A stretch of 64,000 nt of DNA from contig NZ_JANZXA010000011.1 in NCBI RefSeq assembly GCF_025153475.1, forward strand, positions 1-64,000, written 5' to 3'. The notes below the pieces were generated by a model, which saw only the letters and a program-made list of their open reading frames with translations, ran no database searches and was not told where the DNA came from. Positions 8,567 through 17,475 of the stretch are shown piece after piece. The stretch is from Novosphingobium mangrovisedimenti (GTDB lineage: Bacteria; Pseudomonadota; Alphaproteobacteria; Sphingomonadales; Sphingomonadaceae). A program made the position numbers and the translations under genes. The stretch's first letter is position 1. The number at the start of each line of letters is the position of its first letter.

Positions 8567-8779
8567 CCCGCGCCTCCGTGGGGGCCGTGTTCCCTTATCC
8601 CCCCAGAACGAAGCGCGGAGGCAAGTCCGCCATGCGCGGTTCAATTTTTTTCGCAATGCAGCGATCGGGTGCGGCATGCGCGTCACTATGTGGCAATTTA
8701 GCTGGACAGGCGAGCGGTGACGTGATGCAATGCAGCAATAAAAACGTCATGGAGAGGCTGGGCAGACGCAACCAAGGGG
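8567..8779. promoter_or_regulatory. Divergent promoter region between receptor operon and sigma factor gene
   Basis: This 213-base gap separates the divergent receptor operon and FecI-like gene and must hold both promoters. The 10-mer GCAATGCAGC occurs twice in the same orientation (8653-8662 and 8727-8736), and short A/T runs (8645-8651, 8737-8743) stand out from the high-GC surroundings. One promoter is expected to be read by the adjacent ECF sigma factor. No convincing -35/-10 pair or Fur-box palindrome was found by eye. Confidence 0.45.
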
Positions 8780-9382
8780 GTGGGGTTGGACGAAATCCGT
8801 GCGAAGCTGGACTGGTTCGAGGCCGTCGTACTGCCTCATCAGGCCGCGCTGCGCAGCCGTTTGAGCCGTATTCTGCGTTCCAGCCAGGATCTCGACGATA
8901 CCGTCTCCGAAGTATTGACCAGAGCATGGTCGACGGCGGACTGGGGGCGCATCGATCATGGCCGCGCCTATCTGTTCAACATTGCCCGGAACCTCATCAT
9001 CGACGAGGCCAGGCGCGACAAAATCGTCTCTTTCGAACAGATTGCAGACCTCGAATTGCTGCAGGCGCACACAAGCCTCGAATCGCAACTGGATGCGCGG
9101 GCGGAGCTGCGATGGCTGCAGGATTTCCTTCCGCAAATGCCGCGCCAGTGCCGGCGTGTATTTCACATGCGCCGCGTGCAGGAAAAATCGATGCGCGAAA
9201 TAGCGGAAGAATTGTCGCTGTCCGTTTCTACAGTCGAGAAACATTTGGCCAAAGCGGTTCTCTTGGTTATGCGAGCGCGGTGGCAGCGCGAGGAAGGCGT
9301 TCTTGAGCGAACGGAAGCCGGATCGAAAGATGACAGAGGCAATCGAGGCGAAAGCTGCGAGCCTCGCTGTACGTCTTCCTGA
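8780..9382 (+). CDS. FecI-type ECF RNA polymerase sigma factor
   Basis: The product of about 200 residues has ECF region 2 near residues 20-90 (DLDDTVSEVLTRAW, YLFNIARNLIIDEARR) and region 4 near 115-170 (LPQMPRQCRRVFHMRR, SMREIAEELSLSVSTVEKH). These are hallmarks of the FecI/PupI group that drives transcription of a TonB-dependent receptor on ligand binding. The start is GTG 8780 or TTG 8786, both next to a GGGGG tract. The 3' end overlaps fecR by 80 bases, consistent with coupled translation. The likely target is the divergent receptor operon, which begins with an STN receptor. Confidence 0.9.
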   Translation: MGLDEIRAKLDWFEAVVLPHQAALRSRLSRILRSSQDLDDTVSEVLTRAWSTADWGRIDHGRAYLFNIARNLIIDEARRDKIVSFEQIADLELLQAHTSLESQLDARAELRWLQDFLPQMPRQCRRVFHMRRVQEKSMREIAEELSLSVSTVEKHLAKAVLLVMRARWQREEGVLERTEAGSKDDRGNRGESCEPRCTSS

Positions 9383-10295
9383 CGCCGGCGAGACCGAACG
9401 CGCCGAAATCATGGCATGGGTGGCGCAGAACCCCGCACACGCGGTTGCCTTCGCGCGCGCCGAGAGCGCCTGGAAAGACTGCGAACGCCTGAAGGCGCTG
9501 GGTTTCGACTTGCCCGAGGAAGACGACGGGATCGACGAGGTTTCCGTGCCGGTGGAGACGGGGAAGGGTCTGTCACGCCGGGGGGTCATTCTCTCGGGCA
9601 TCGCGGCCCTCGCCATTGCCGCCGCGGTGCCGGCGGTGCGCATGCTCGGCCCGGAGACGCAGGACTTTTCGACACAGCGCGGCGAAGTGCGCGAAGTGCG
9701 TCTGGCCGACGGCAGCACGCTGCGCATCAACACCGATTCCAAAGTGGAAGTGGCCTTCTCCGACAAGCGCCGGCTTGTGCGTCTGCTGGAAGGCGAGGCA
9801 TCCTTCGACGTGGCCCATGACAAGGCGCGCCCGTTCGACGTTGAGGCGGACGGGACCGTTACCCGCGCCGTCGGCACCCAGTTCACCGTTCGCCGCCGCG
9901 CGCACGAGGTCGAACTGACGGTGACCGAAGGCATCGTCTCGGTGCGTGACGGCACCGGACAGGAAGCGCGCATAGCCGCCGGTCACGGCGCTCAGATCAA
10001 GCCGGGCGCGATCGACGCTTCGGTGCTGGACAGCCGCACGATCGCGCGGCGCACCGCCTGGCGGGAGCGGATGCTGGAATTCGACGGACTGACGATCGGC
10101 GAGGCCGTGGCCGAGTTCAACCGCTATCGCCAGACGCCCATCGTGATCGCGGATCCCCGGATTGCATCATTGCGCGTGGGGGGACGCTTCGGGTTGTCCG
10201 AATCGGAACAGTTCCTCGACGCGCTCCAGTCGGGTTTCGGTGTGAGGGTGTCGAAGCGTGCGGACGGTGCGATGGAGATCGCCGAGCCGCACTGA
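9303..10295 (+). CDS. FecR-family anti-sigma factor / sensor
   Basis: The product has 330 residues from a TTG start at 9303, which has AGGAAGG five bases upstream; ATG 9330 is an alternative. The layout is an N-terminal cytoplasmic sigma-binding region (about 10-60, including MAWVAQNPAHAVAFARAE), one membrane segment (about 92-112), a periplasmic FecR domain (DFSTQRGEVREVRLADGS to about residue 215) and a C-terminal domain that contacts the receptor STN. It overlaps the sigma gene. By family knowledge it holds the sigma factor until the STN receptor reports ligand, and then assists its activation. The order sigma, FecR, divergent STN receptor is a complete cell-surface signalling set. Confidence 0.9.
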   Translation: MSERKPDRKMTEAIEAKAASLAVRLPDAGETERAEIMAWVAQNPAHAVAFARAESAWKDCERLKALGFDLPEEDDGIDEVSVPVETGKGLSRRGVILSGIAALAIAAAVPAVRMLGPETQDFSTQRGEVREVRLADGSTLRINTDSKVEVAFSDKRRLVRLLEGEASFDVAHDKARPFDVEADGTVTRAVGTQFTVRRRAHEVELTVTEGIVSVRDGTGQEARIAAGHGAQIKPGAIDASVLDSRTIARRTAWRERMLEFDGLTIGEAVAEFNRYRQTPIVIADPRIASLRVGGRFGLSESEQFLDALQSGFGVRVSKRADGAMEIAEPH

Positions 10296-10316
10296 CGGCT
10301 GCGGCGACGTTCTCCT

Positions 10317-12074
10317 TCAGAACCCGCGCGCGCGCCCCTCGCGCCGGGGGTCGGCACCACCTTCGTAACCACCGTCCTTGACGATGATGGCCTGAAGTCC
10401 CGAATTCTCGCCGCGTGCGGTAGAAAGCGGCATGGCGCGCTCGGCCAGTGCCTGCATGATCGGCTGCGGGAAGGGGTCGGCGCTGTAGCGATCGCCACGG
10501 GCCACGAGATTGGGCAGCGCCACGGAGTCCTGCGGGCTCATCTTCCAGTCGAGCAGCGCGACCAGCACCTTGAGGTTGTAGGCCTGGATAGAGCTGCCGC
10601 CCGGCGAGCCTGCCGCCGCGACGAAACGCCCGTCCGGCGTCAGCACGATCGCGGGCGCCATGCTCGATCGCGGGCGCTTGCCGGGGGCCGGCGCATTGGC
10701 GGCGGGCGCACCGTCGCTGTCGTTCGGGGAAAACGAGAAGTCGGTGAGCTGGTTGTTGAGGAAGAACCCGTCGACCATGCGCCCCGATCCGAAGATGCTC
10801 TCGACCGTCGTCGTCATCGAGACGACGTTGCCTTGCGCATCGACGATCACGAAGTGGCTGGTGCCGCCGGGTTCCGCCGTCGCGTCGGGGCCGAACGCGG
10901 GGGCGCCCTCGGGCATGCCGAAGGTCACCGGCCCGGCCTTTTCGCCGATCAGTTCCGCGCGCTTCTTCAGGTAGGCGGGATCGAGCAGGCCCTCGACCGG
11001 AACCTGTACCTGGGCAGGATCACCGACGTAACGGTCGCGGTCGGCATAGGCCAGGCGGCTTGCCTGCGCGAACTCGAACCAGGCTTTTGCGTCGTCCGGG
11101 CCGCGCGTGCCGATGTCGGTCTGGTTCAGCACGCCGAGCGCGATCTGCAGCCCCGGCCCGCCCGACGGTGCCTGCGGCGTGCACACGACATAGATGCGGT
11201 AGGGCCTGCACAGGGCCGATTGCCGGATCGGGCGGTAGGCCGCGAGATCGGCCAGCGTCAGCGTGGAGGGGCGCGGCCCCTCGTGCACGCGATCGACGAT
11301 GTCCTGCGCCACCGGGCCGGTCAGCAGGCCCGAGGCCCCGAACTTGGCGATGCGCTGCAGCGTGCGCGCATAGGCGGGATTCTTCAGCCTGTCGCCAGCG
11401 ACATAGGGCGTGCCGTCGGCCTTGGTGAAATAACGCTTCGCATCGGGTGCCGATGGCTGCGGTACCTGTTTCAGCGCGATCATCCCGGCCAGGCGCGGGC
11501 TGACGATGAAACCGTCTTCGGCCAGCTTCTCGGCCGGCTTGAGCAGGCCGGCCCAGGGCAGCTTCCCGTGATCGCGATGGGCCATGTCGAGCATCGCCAC
11601 GGCGCCCGGGACCCCGGTGGAAATGCCGCCCAGCACGGCATCGAAGAAAGGCAGGGGCTTGCCGTCATCGCCCATGAACAGGCGTCCGGTCGCTCCCATC
11701 GGCGCCTTCTCGCGTCCGTCGTAGGCCGTGACCTTGCGGGAGGCTGCATCGTAGTAGACCATGAAGGCGCCGCCACCGAGCCCTGAGCTTTGCGGCTCCA
11801 CCAGACCCAGCACGGCCTGGATCGCCACCGCCGCATCGACGGCCGATCCGCCCGCCTTGAGCACATCGACGCCGACCTGCGTTGCCAGCGGATTGGCCGC
11901 AGCGACCATCGCGTGGCGCGCATAGCCCGACTGATCGACGGTCTGCGGGGCAGTTGCTTCCGCCCGCACCGGCGCCGCGCCCGGCCCGCCACCACCCGTT
12001 GCGACAAGCGCCAACGCCGTGACGCCGACAAGCAAGAACAGGCGGCGCAGGGGTTTTTTCCGTGTTTGCAGCAT
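10317..12074 (-). CDS. ggt: Exported gamma-glutamyltransferase
   Basis: The 585-residue Ntn-hydrolase precursor has a basic hydrophobic N-terminus typical of a signal peptide. Family motifs include SSGLGGGAFMVYYD near residue 97, YDGREKAP and STGVPG. The GGTSHF motif at 403-408 places the autocatalytic nucleophile at Thr405, followed by SMTTTVESIFGSG. Such enzymes self-cleave into two subunits and remove gamma-glutamyl groups from glutathione and related peptides in the periplasm. The gene converges on fecR with only 21 bases between stops, so it is not in the receptor operon but is adjacent to it. With the M19 dipeptidase nearby, the pair could take glutathione to free amino acids, which is inference. 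Confidence 0.92.
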   Translation of the reverse strand: MLQTRKKPLRRLFLLVGVTALALVATGGGGPGAAPVRAEATAPQTVDQSGYARHAMVAAANPLATQVGVDVLKAGGSAVDAAVAIQAVLGLVEPQSSGLGGGAFMVYYDAASRKVTAYDGREKAPMGATGRLFMGDDGKPLPFFDAVLGGISTGVPGAVAMLDMAHRDHGKLPWAGLLKPAEKLAEDGFIVSPRLAGMIALKQVPQPSAPDAKRYFTKADGTPYVAGDRLKNPAYARTLQRIAKFGASGLLTGPVAQDIVDRVHEGPRPSTLTLADLAAYRPIRQSALCRPYRIYVVCTPQAPSGGPGLQIALGVLNQTDIGTRGPDDAKAWFEFAQASRLAYADRDRYVGDPAQVQVPVEGLLDPAYLKKRAELIGEKAGPVTFGMPEGAPAFGPDATAEPGGTSHFVIVDAQGNVVSMTTTVESIFGSGRMVDGFFLNNQLTDFSFSPNDSDGAPAANAPAPGKRPRSSMAPAIVLTPDGRFVAAAGSPGGSSIQAYNLKVLVALLDWKMSPQDSVALPNLVARGDRYSADPFPQPIMQALAERAMPLSTARGENSGLQAIIVKDGGYEGGADPRREGRARGF

Positions 12075-12288
12075 GATCGCATAGAGGCATGCTTCGCGCC
12101 GGATGGCAAGCCGGCGCTGCCGTGTCCGTGCCGATTATGCTGCTTTTGCGAACAACGCCCCTCGCTATCCGGGACGAACCGGTGGTCGCGCTCATTGTGC
12201 GAGCACATGCTAATGCATGCCTACGCGCTTTTGGACATCTCGGTGGGCAAGTCTGGCTTCAAACCACTCTTTTCCGGAGAGGAAAGAG

Positions 12289-12364
12289 TGGTGCCCGGGG
12301 GCGGAATCGAACCACCGACACCATGATTTTCAGTCATGTGCTCTACCAACTGAGCTACCCGGGC
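12289..12364 (-). tRNA. tRNA-Phe (GAA)
   Basis: The reverse strand reads GCCCGGGTAGCTCAGTTGGT and continues to a GACTGAAAATC anticodon arm with anticodon GAA. The T arm is GTGGTTCGATTCCGC and the acceptor closes CCCGGGC followed by A and an encoded CCA (12289-12291). The length of 76 bases including CCA is standard. It lies downstream of yacG in the same orientation, a linkage common in alphaproteobacteria. Confidence 0.97.
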
Positions 12365-12462
12365 ATCGCTTCGTGCTGCAGTCCGTAGGGACCGGCGAGC
12401 GGCTGGTTGCGGGCCTATGGCGAAGCGCGGCCGGCTTGGCAACCCCCTAATCGAGAGGAAAT

Positions 12463-12630
12463 TCAATCCTCCTGTGAAATGTCGGGAAAGCTCGGCGGGC
12501 CGGGCAGGGCATATCCGTCGTCGAGCCATTTCAGCAGGTCGCGGTCGCGGCAGCGTTTGGAGCAGAACGGCGTGTGTTCGTTACTGCGCGGCTTGCCGCA
12601 GATGGGGCATTTTCGAGGAGAGCGGGTCAT
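12463..12630 (-). CDS. yacG: DNA gyrase inhibitor YacG-like zinc protein
   Basis: The 55-residue protein has the YacG zinc site: CPIC near residues 8-11, then CSKRC about 16 residues on, followed by [15 protein letters not shown]. In E. coli YacG binds GyrB and inhibits gyrase. The start is the ATG at 12628-12630, which overlaps the TGA of the upstream RNase gene as ATGA. A longer upstream reading would only translate that gene's end in another frame. It is the last protein gene of the infA-maf-RNase-yacG run before tRNA-Phe. Confidence 0.93.
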   Translation of the reverse strand: MTRSPRKCPICGKPRSNEHTPFCSKRCRDRDLLKWLDDGYALPGPPSFPDISQED

Positions 12631-13601
12631 GACGCGACGGCCTGCGCGAATCCGCCGGCGAGTGCAAGCGTGCGATCTTCCTGCCAGCGCAGCGTGCGGC
12701 CCGTCCGGCGCGCAAGCTCGTCGGCCCATTGCGGGGTCACGGCCGCATGCACCGCCGGATGCGCGGTAAGCAGCAGCACGCCGGGCTCGGCAACATTTTC
12801 CGCCTGGCGCAGCAGCAGGCGCGCAGCGCCGCCGGCAGGGTCGCTGCGCAAGCGCTGGAGAATCGAGGGGCGCTCAAGGCGCGTGACGAGCTGGACGAAG
12901 CCGAATCCGTTCATGGCGGTACGCTGGTGCGGCCAGTGGGCGAGGACGGCGGCGAGGGCTTCGTCAACCGCGCGCCGGTCGTCCTTGCGCTCCAGCGTGG
13001 GGAAATCGATGCCGATCGAGCCGGCGAGGTCGAACAGGCCGACAGCCCTGCCGATTGCGGGAACCGCGGCCAGCGCCAGCGCGCGCGGGGGCAGGGCACC
13101 GTCGATGTCGATGAGCGTCATTGCCGGGGTCGGCGTGACGACGAGGGCGCCGCCATCGAACGCAAGCACGCCGTCGAGCGCTTCCGCGGCGATTTCAGGC
13201 CAGGGATCGTCGGCAAAGCGCCGCACGATCCGGACCGGCGCGCCTTCGCGCCTGAGGGCCTCTGCGAGGGAGGGCGCAGGGCGGACGGGGCGGTCGCAGG
13301 CACGGGCCTGCGCGCGCTTGTAGCGCCCGGTCTCGGCCATAGCGGCGCGGGAGACCTCGACGCGCACCGCCGCGCCTTCGCTGGCCGAGGCGGGCAGGCC
13401 ATCCACCAGCGCTTCCTCGCCCGATGCGAAGCGTGCCGTGCCGCGCGATGAACCGGCCCGGCGGGATACGAGCACGGCATCCGAGATCTGGCCGGCGGCC
13501 AGGCGGCCGGGCCAGTCGATGCGGGCGGCGAGGACTTCTCCGTTCTCGACCAGCACGGCGCGGCTCTCGCCGATGCCTTCCTCGACGAGCCATTCCGCCA
13601 T
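12627..13601 (-). CDS. Short RNase E/G-family ribonuclease
   Basis: The 324-residue protein begins [19 protein letters not shown], typical of the short RNase E/G-type proteins found next to maf in alphaproteobacteria. It has the acidic core motif TLIDIDGA near the middle, corresponding to the catalytic-domain segment of RNase E/G. It is much shorter than RNase E and lacks the C-terminal scaffold and an obvious full S1 domain. The start is ATG 13601, 8 bases after the maf stop; a TTG at 13616 is possible. A role in RNA processing is inferred from family only; loss of some catalytic parts cannot be excluded. Confidence 0.8.
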   Translation of the reverse strand: MAEWLVEEGIGESRAVLVENGEVLAARIDWPGRLAAGQISDAVLVSRRAGSSRGTARFASGEEALVDGLPASASEGAAVRVEVSRAAMAETGRYKRAQARACDRPVRPAPSLAEALRREGAPVRIVRRFADDPWPEIAAEALDGVLAFDGGALVVTPTPAMTLIDIDGALPPRALALAAVPAIGRAVGLFDLAGSIGIDFPTLERKDDRRAVDEALAAVLAHWPHQRTAMNGFGFVQLVTRLERPSILQRLRSDPAGGAARLLLRQAENVAEPGVLLLTAHPAVHAAVTPQWADELARRTGRTLRWQEDRTLALAGGFAQAVAS

Positions 13602-13608
13602 GGGCCGC

Positions 13609-14238
13609 TCAGGCAATCGCGAAGCCTGCTGCCTTGAGCAGGGCGCGGGTTTCGAACAAGGGCAGCCCGACGACGCCCGAATGGCTGCCCGATATCCAGG
13701 CGATCAGGCCTTCGGCGCTGCCCTGGATGGCATAGCCGCCTGCCTTGCCGTCCCACTCGCCGCCGGCGATGTAGGCTTCGATTTCTTCGCCGGACAGCGG
13801 CTTGAAGCGCACCACGGTTTCGGACAGGCGCTCTCGCAGCGATCCGTCGGGTGCACGCAGGGCAATGGCAGACAGGACGCGGTGGCGCCGGCCGGAAAGC
13901 AGACTGAGACAGGCGCGCGCCGTCGTCTCGTCCTCGGCCTTGGGCAGGATGCGCCGGCCGCAGGCGACGACGGTGTCCCCCGCCAGCACGAAGGCATCGT
14001 TCACGCAGACGGCGAGCGCCTTTTCACGCGCCATGCGGCGGGCATAGTCGCGCGGAAGTTCGCGCGGAGCCGGTGTCTCGTCGATGTCGGCGGCCTGGAT
14101 GGCGGCCGGGCTCAGTCCCAGGCGCGAAAGCAGTTCGCGGCGGCGCGGGCTGGCCGAAGCCAGCACCAGCCGGGGCTCGGAGCTGCAGGCGATAGCGTCC
14201 CCTGGCGGGGGCAGGGCCTCAGTACTGACCGGGGCCAC
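13609..14238 (-). CDS. maf: Maf-family nucleoside triphosphate pyrophosphatase
   Basis: The roughly 209-residue protein carries the Maf signature [17 protein letters not shown] near residue 25 and the AGDTVV and [10 protein letters not shown] motifs. The family hydrolyses non-canonical or modified NTPs (dTTP/UTP or m7GTP types) to monophosphates. The upstream end is a GTG that overlaps the infA stop, suggesting translational coupling. The exact start within the first 20 codons is uncertain. The position between infA and the RNase gene is conserved in the group. Confidence 0.92.
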   Translation of the reverse strand: MAPVSTEALPPPGDAIACSSEPRLVLASASPRRRELLSRLGLSPAAIQAADIDETPAPRELPRDYARRMAREKALAVCVNDAFVLAGDTVVACGRRILPKAEDETTARACLSLLSGRRHRVLSAIALRAPDGSLRERLSETVVRFKPLSGEEIEAYIAGGEWDGKAGGYAIQGSAEGLIAWISGSHSGVVGLPLFETRALLKAAGFAIA

Positions 14239-14464
14239 CGCGGCCGGGCATGAAGCGGTAGGTGATGCGCCCCTTGGTGAGGTCGTAGGGCGTCAGTTCG
14301 ACGAGCACTTCGTCACCCACCAGCACGCGGATGCGGTTCTTGCGCATCTTGCCGGCGGTGTGACCGAGGATCTCGTGGCCGTTTTCCAGCTCTACGCGGA
14401 ACATCGCGTTGGGCAGCAGTTCAACCACCCGTCCGCGCATTTCGAGGAGTTCTTCTTTCGCCAT
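14219..14464 (-). CDS. infA: Translation initiation factor IF-1
   Basis: The 81-residue protein starts [20 protein letters not shown] and forms a single S1-type OB fold with [22 protein letters not shown], the standard IF-1 core. It blocks the ribosomal A site during initiation. At 81 residues it is slightly longer than the usual 72, the extra being a Gly-rich tail (PGRGGPGQY). Its stop overlaps the maf start. The promoter must lie in the 200-base gap 14465-14664 shared with the divergent outer-membrane protein; no clear boxes were seen there. Confidence 0.97.
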   Translation of the reverse strand: MAKEELLEMRGRVVELLPNAMFRVELENGHEILGHTAGKMRKNRIRVLVGDEVLVELTPYDLTKGRITYRFMPGRGGPGQY

Positions 14465-14664
14465 CGGCGATCAATATCCGTTGTTCAGCTGTGTCATAGC
14501 GGCGCGCCATAGCCACCGCGGGACGAAAATGGAAGACTCGGCGGTTCATCGTTGCGCAAGATCCCTGCGACAAAATGTTACCCGGGCCCCGCTTGCCCGA
14601 AAAACCGGAGAACGGCATCAGCGCAATCGGGACGGGAGCTGCTTGATCACGCTGGAGATTCAGT

Positions 14665-17418
14665 TTGCGTTCCTTGCCGTTCATCAGTCTTGCAACCTGC
14701 CTTTGCGCCCCGGTACCGGTGATGGCGCAGGACGGTTCCATTCCGATCCTCGACGACAGTGAAGCCGGTGAAGAACTGGAAGTTCATGGCAACGAAATCC
14801 TGGTTCTGGCCCCGCGCGTGCTGGGGCAGCTCGACATCCCCCAGCAGCCGATAGAAGTCTTCGACGAAGAAGACATCGCCTCGTACGGCGCCAATTCGAT
14901 CGAGGAGCTGCTCGAGGCGATTTCGCCCCAGACGAACAGCGGCCGCGGGCGTGGCGACGGCAGGCCGGTCATGTTGCTCAACGGCCAGCGCATCACCAGC
15001 TTTCGCGAGATGCGCCGCATTCCCCCCGAAGCGATCCGGCGCATGGAGGTGCTGCCCGAGGAAGTGGCGCTGCGTTTCGGCTATCCGGCGAACCAGCGCG
15101 TGGTGAACATCATCCTCAAGGACCAGTTCGCGGCTATGACCGGCGCCGGCGAGTACAATCGCCCCACGCGCGGTGGCTACGACAACTACGAACTGGAAGC
15201 CGGGCTGTTCAAGATTGCCGGCCCGCGGCGCTACAACGTCACGGCCAAGGTCGACGAGACGACGATGCTGACCGAGGCCGAACGCAACGTGCGGCAGCAG
15301 GACGGCAACATTCCGGACGTGGCCGGCGATCCCGATCCCGCCCGCTACCGCAGCCTCGCCGATGCCGAACGCGAAGTCTCGCTCGAAGGCACCATGACGC
15401 AGGGGCTGGGCGATAACGGGCTTGCCGGTTCGCTGACCGCGAGTGGCGGCTACACGCATACGCGGAGCAGGTCGCTGTCCGGGCTCGACATGGTCACGCT
15501 CAGCTACGACGGGCAAAGCGCGCTGCGCTCCTTGCCCGATCCGCTGACAACGCGCATCACCACCGACGCGTTCGAGGCGGGGTTGGGATACAACAAGATG
15601 CTGGGCGACTGGCAGCTCAGCACGACCTTCGATGGCAGCTATACGAAGACGCTGACGCGCGTCGACAGGCGCAGGGACGTGTCCGCGCTGGAGGATGCCG
15701 CCGCGGCCGGGGAGCTGGCGATAGACGGCGCGCTGCCGGTCGTTCCCGGCGCGGGCGTGGACGAGGCACGCAACCGCGCGCTTTCGATGACCAGTCTGGC
15801 AACGCTATCGGGCGCGCCGTTCCGCATGCCGGCCGGCGATGCCAGCCTGACGCTGAACGCGGGCTACAATTTCGACCGGACCCGCAGCGAGGATACCCGC
15901 AACACGCTCGGCACCGTCAAGCTGAAGCGCGGCGATCTGCAGGGCGGCCTCAACCTGGCGCTGCCGCTGACCAGCAGAGGCGAGGACTTCCTCGGCGCGG
16001 TGGGCGATCTCACGCTCAATCTCAGCGGGGGTCTCGATCGCCTTTCCGATTTCGGTACGCTGACCGACTGGAGCGCGGGGGTCACATGGTCTCCGGTCGA
16101 AACGCTTACGTTCCAGGCCAGCTATCTTGTCAATCAGGCGGCGCCGTCGCTCTCGCAACTGGGGGCGCCGACGATCCTGACCTACAACGTCCCGGTCTAC
16201 GACTTCGCCAATGCGACGACGGCGCTGGTCACCGTCACCAGCGGGGGCAATCCCGATCTGGTCAAGGAAAAGCAGCGCGACATCAAGCTGTCCGCGACGT
16301 GGAACCTCCCGTTCCTCGACCGCTCGAACCTCGTCGTCGAATATTTCCGCAACCGTTCGAGCAACGTGACGCAGTCGTTCCCGCTGCTGACGCCCGCGAT
16401 CGAGGCTGCGTTTCCCGATCGCATCACCCGCGATGGCGACGGCAACCTCGTCGCCATCGACCGGCGGGCGGTCACGTACGACGAGGTGTCCAGTTCGCGC
16501 GTGCGCTGGGGGATCAACCTTTCGGGCAATCTGGGCAGCAGTTCGGATGCCGCGCGCCCGGGACCGGGCGGAGCGGCACCGGCACCGGCGCCGGCGGCTT
16601 CGCCGCGCCCCGGAGCGGATGCGCCTTCGCAGCGACGGTTCGACCCGGAACGGTTCGCGCGGATGCGCGAGGCGCTCTGCGGCGAAGGGACGCCCGATCT
16701 TGCATCGCTGCCCGAACGGATGGCCGAGCGCCTGCGCGGGGCGGACGGCAAGATCGATCCCGAGCGCCTTGCCGCCGCGCGTGCGCGCATGTGCACTGCC
16801 GACGGCGTGCCGCCGCCGCCAGGAGCAAGGCCGGAACGGGGAGCACCCGAGGGTGCCGCTCCCGGCGAACGGCGGGCCTCGTCGGGTCCGGGCGCGGGTG
16901 GTCCCTCTCCGACCGGGGGCATGCGCCGCCCGCGCGGCGGACGCTGGCACATGGCGATCTATCACACCTGGCGCTTCACCGATCGCGTGCGCATCGCCGA
17001 GGGCGTGCCCGTGCTCAACCAGCTGGCGGGCGATGCCATTACCTCCGGAGGCGTGCCGCGTCACGCGATCGAGGCCGAGGGCGGGGTGTTCAAGAATGGC
17101 TACGGCCTGCGTTTCAATGCCGAATGGGACGCCCCGGCACGGGTCAACGGCACCGGCCTGCCCGGCAGTTCGGACCTGCGCTTCGGCAGCACCTTCAGGA
17201 TCGACATGCGCCTTTTCGCCGATCTCGGCAGCAACGAGAACCTCGTTGAGAAAGTTCCGTTCCTGAAGGGATCGCGCCTGGCGTTCACCGTCGACAACCT
17301 GCTGGATTCGCGCCAGAAGGTCACCGACGAGAACGGCGAGGTGCCGATTGCCTATCAAGCCGCCTTCCGCGAGCCGCAGGGGCGCGTGATCGGCATCGAC
17401 TTCCGCAAGATGTTCTGA
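14665..17418 (+). CDS. TonB-dependent receptor-like outer-membrane protein with Pro-rich insertion
   Basis: The 917-residue product starts at a TTG with GGAG seven bases upstream. A signal peptide ends in PVMAQ, then a plug-like domain runs through about residue 165 (IEVFDEEDIASYGANSIEELLE, MLLNGQRITSF, RIPPEAIRRMEVLPEEV). A barrel ends in the aromatic IDFRKMF. Residues about 630-760 form an Ala/Pro/Gly/Arg-rich insertion holding two similar helices, FDPERFARMREALC and IDPERLAAARARMC, with Cys672 and Cys710. No TonB box is obvious. It stands alone between infA and uvrC. The substrate is unknown; plug and terminal Phe support an outer-membrane location. Confidence 0.8.
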   Translation: MRSLPFISLATCLCAPVPVMAQDGSIPILDDSEAGEELEVHGNEILVLAPRVLGQLDIPQQPIEVFDEEDIASYGANSIEELLEAISPQTNSGRGRGDGRPVMLLNGQRITSFREMRRIPPEAIRRMEVLPEEVALRFGYPANQRVVNIILKDQFAAMTGAGEYNRPTRGGYDNYELEAGLFKIAGPRRYNVTAKVDETTMLTEAERNVRQQDGNIPDVAGDPDPARYRSLADAEREVSLEGTMTQGLGDNGLAGSLTASGGYTHTRSRSLSGLDMVTLSYDGQSALRSLPDPLTTRITTDAFEAGLGYNKMLGDWQLSTTFDGSYTKTLTRVDRRRDVSALEDAAAAGELAIDGALPVVPGAGVDEARNRALSMTSLATLSGAPFRMPAGDASLTLNAGYNFDRTRSEDTRNTLGTVKLKRGDLQGGLNLALPLTSRGEDFLGAVGDLTLNLSGGLDRLSDFGTLTDWSAGVTWSPVETLTFQASYLVNQAAPSLSQLGAPTILTYNVPVYDFANATTALVTVTSGGNPDLVKEKQRDIKLSATWNLPFLDRSNLVVEYFRNRSSNVTQSFPLLTPAIEAAFPDRITRDGDGNLVAIDRRAVTYDEVSSSRVRWGINLSGNLGSSSDAARPGPGGAAPAPAPAASPRPGADAPSQRRFDPERFARMREALCGEGTPDLASLPERMAERLRGADGKIDPERLAAARARMCTADGVPPPPGARPERGAPEGAAPGERRASSGPGAGGPSPTGGMRRPRGGRWHMAIYHTWRFTDRVRIAEGVPVLNQLAGDAITSGGVPRHAIEAEGGVFKNGYGLRFNAEWDAPARVNGTGLPGSSDLRFGSTFRIDMRLFADLGSNENLVEKVPFLKGSRLAFTVDNLLDSRQKVTDENGEVPIAYQAAFREPQGRVIGIDFRKMF

Positions 17419-17475
17419 GGATGACTGAAGGTGCGGGGCTACCGGTCCCGCGCCTCATGTCCTATCTGCACTGGC

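Noticed and set aside
12221..12529. A frame over the tRNA-Phe gene with a plausible-looking peptide (VAQLVEHMTENHGVGGSIPP)
   Set aside because: This is the familiar spurious translation of a tRNA gene.
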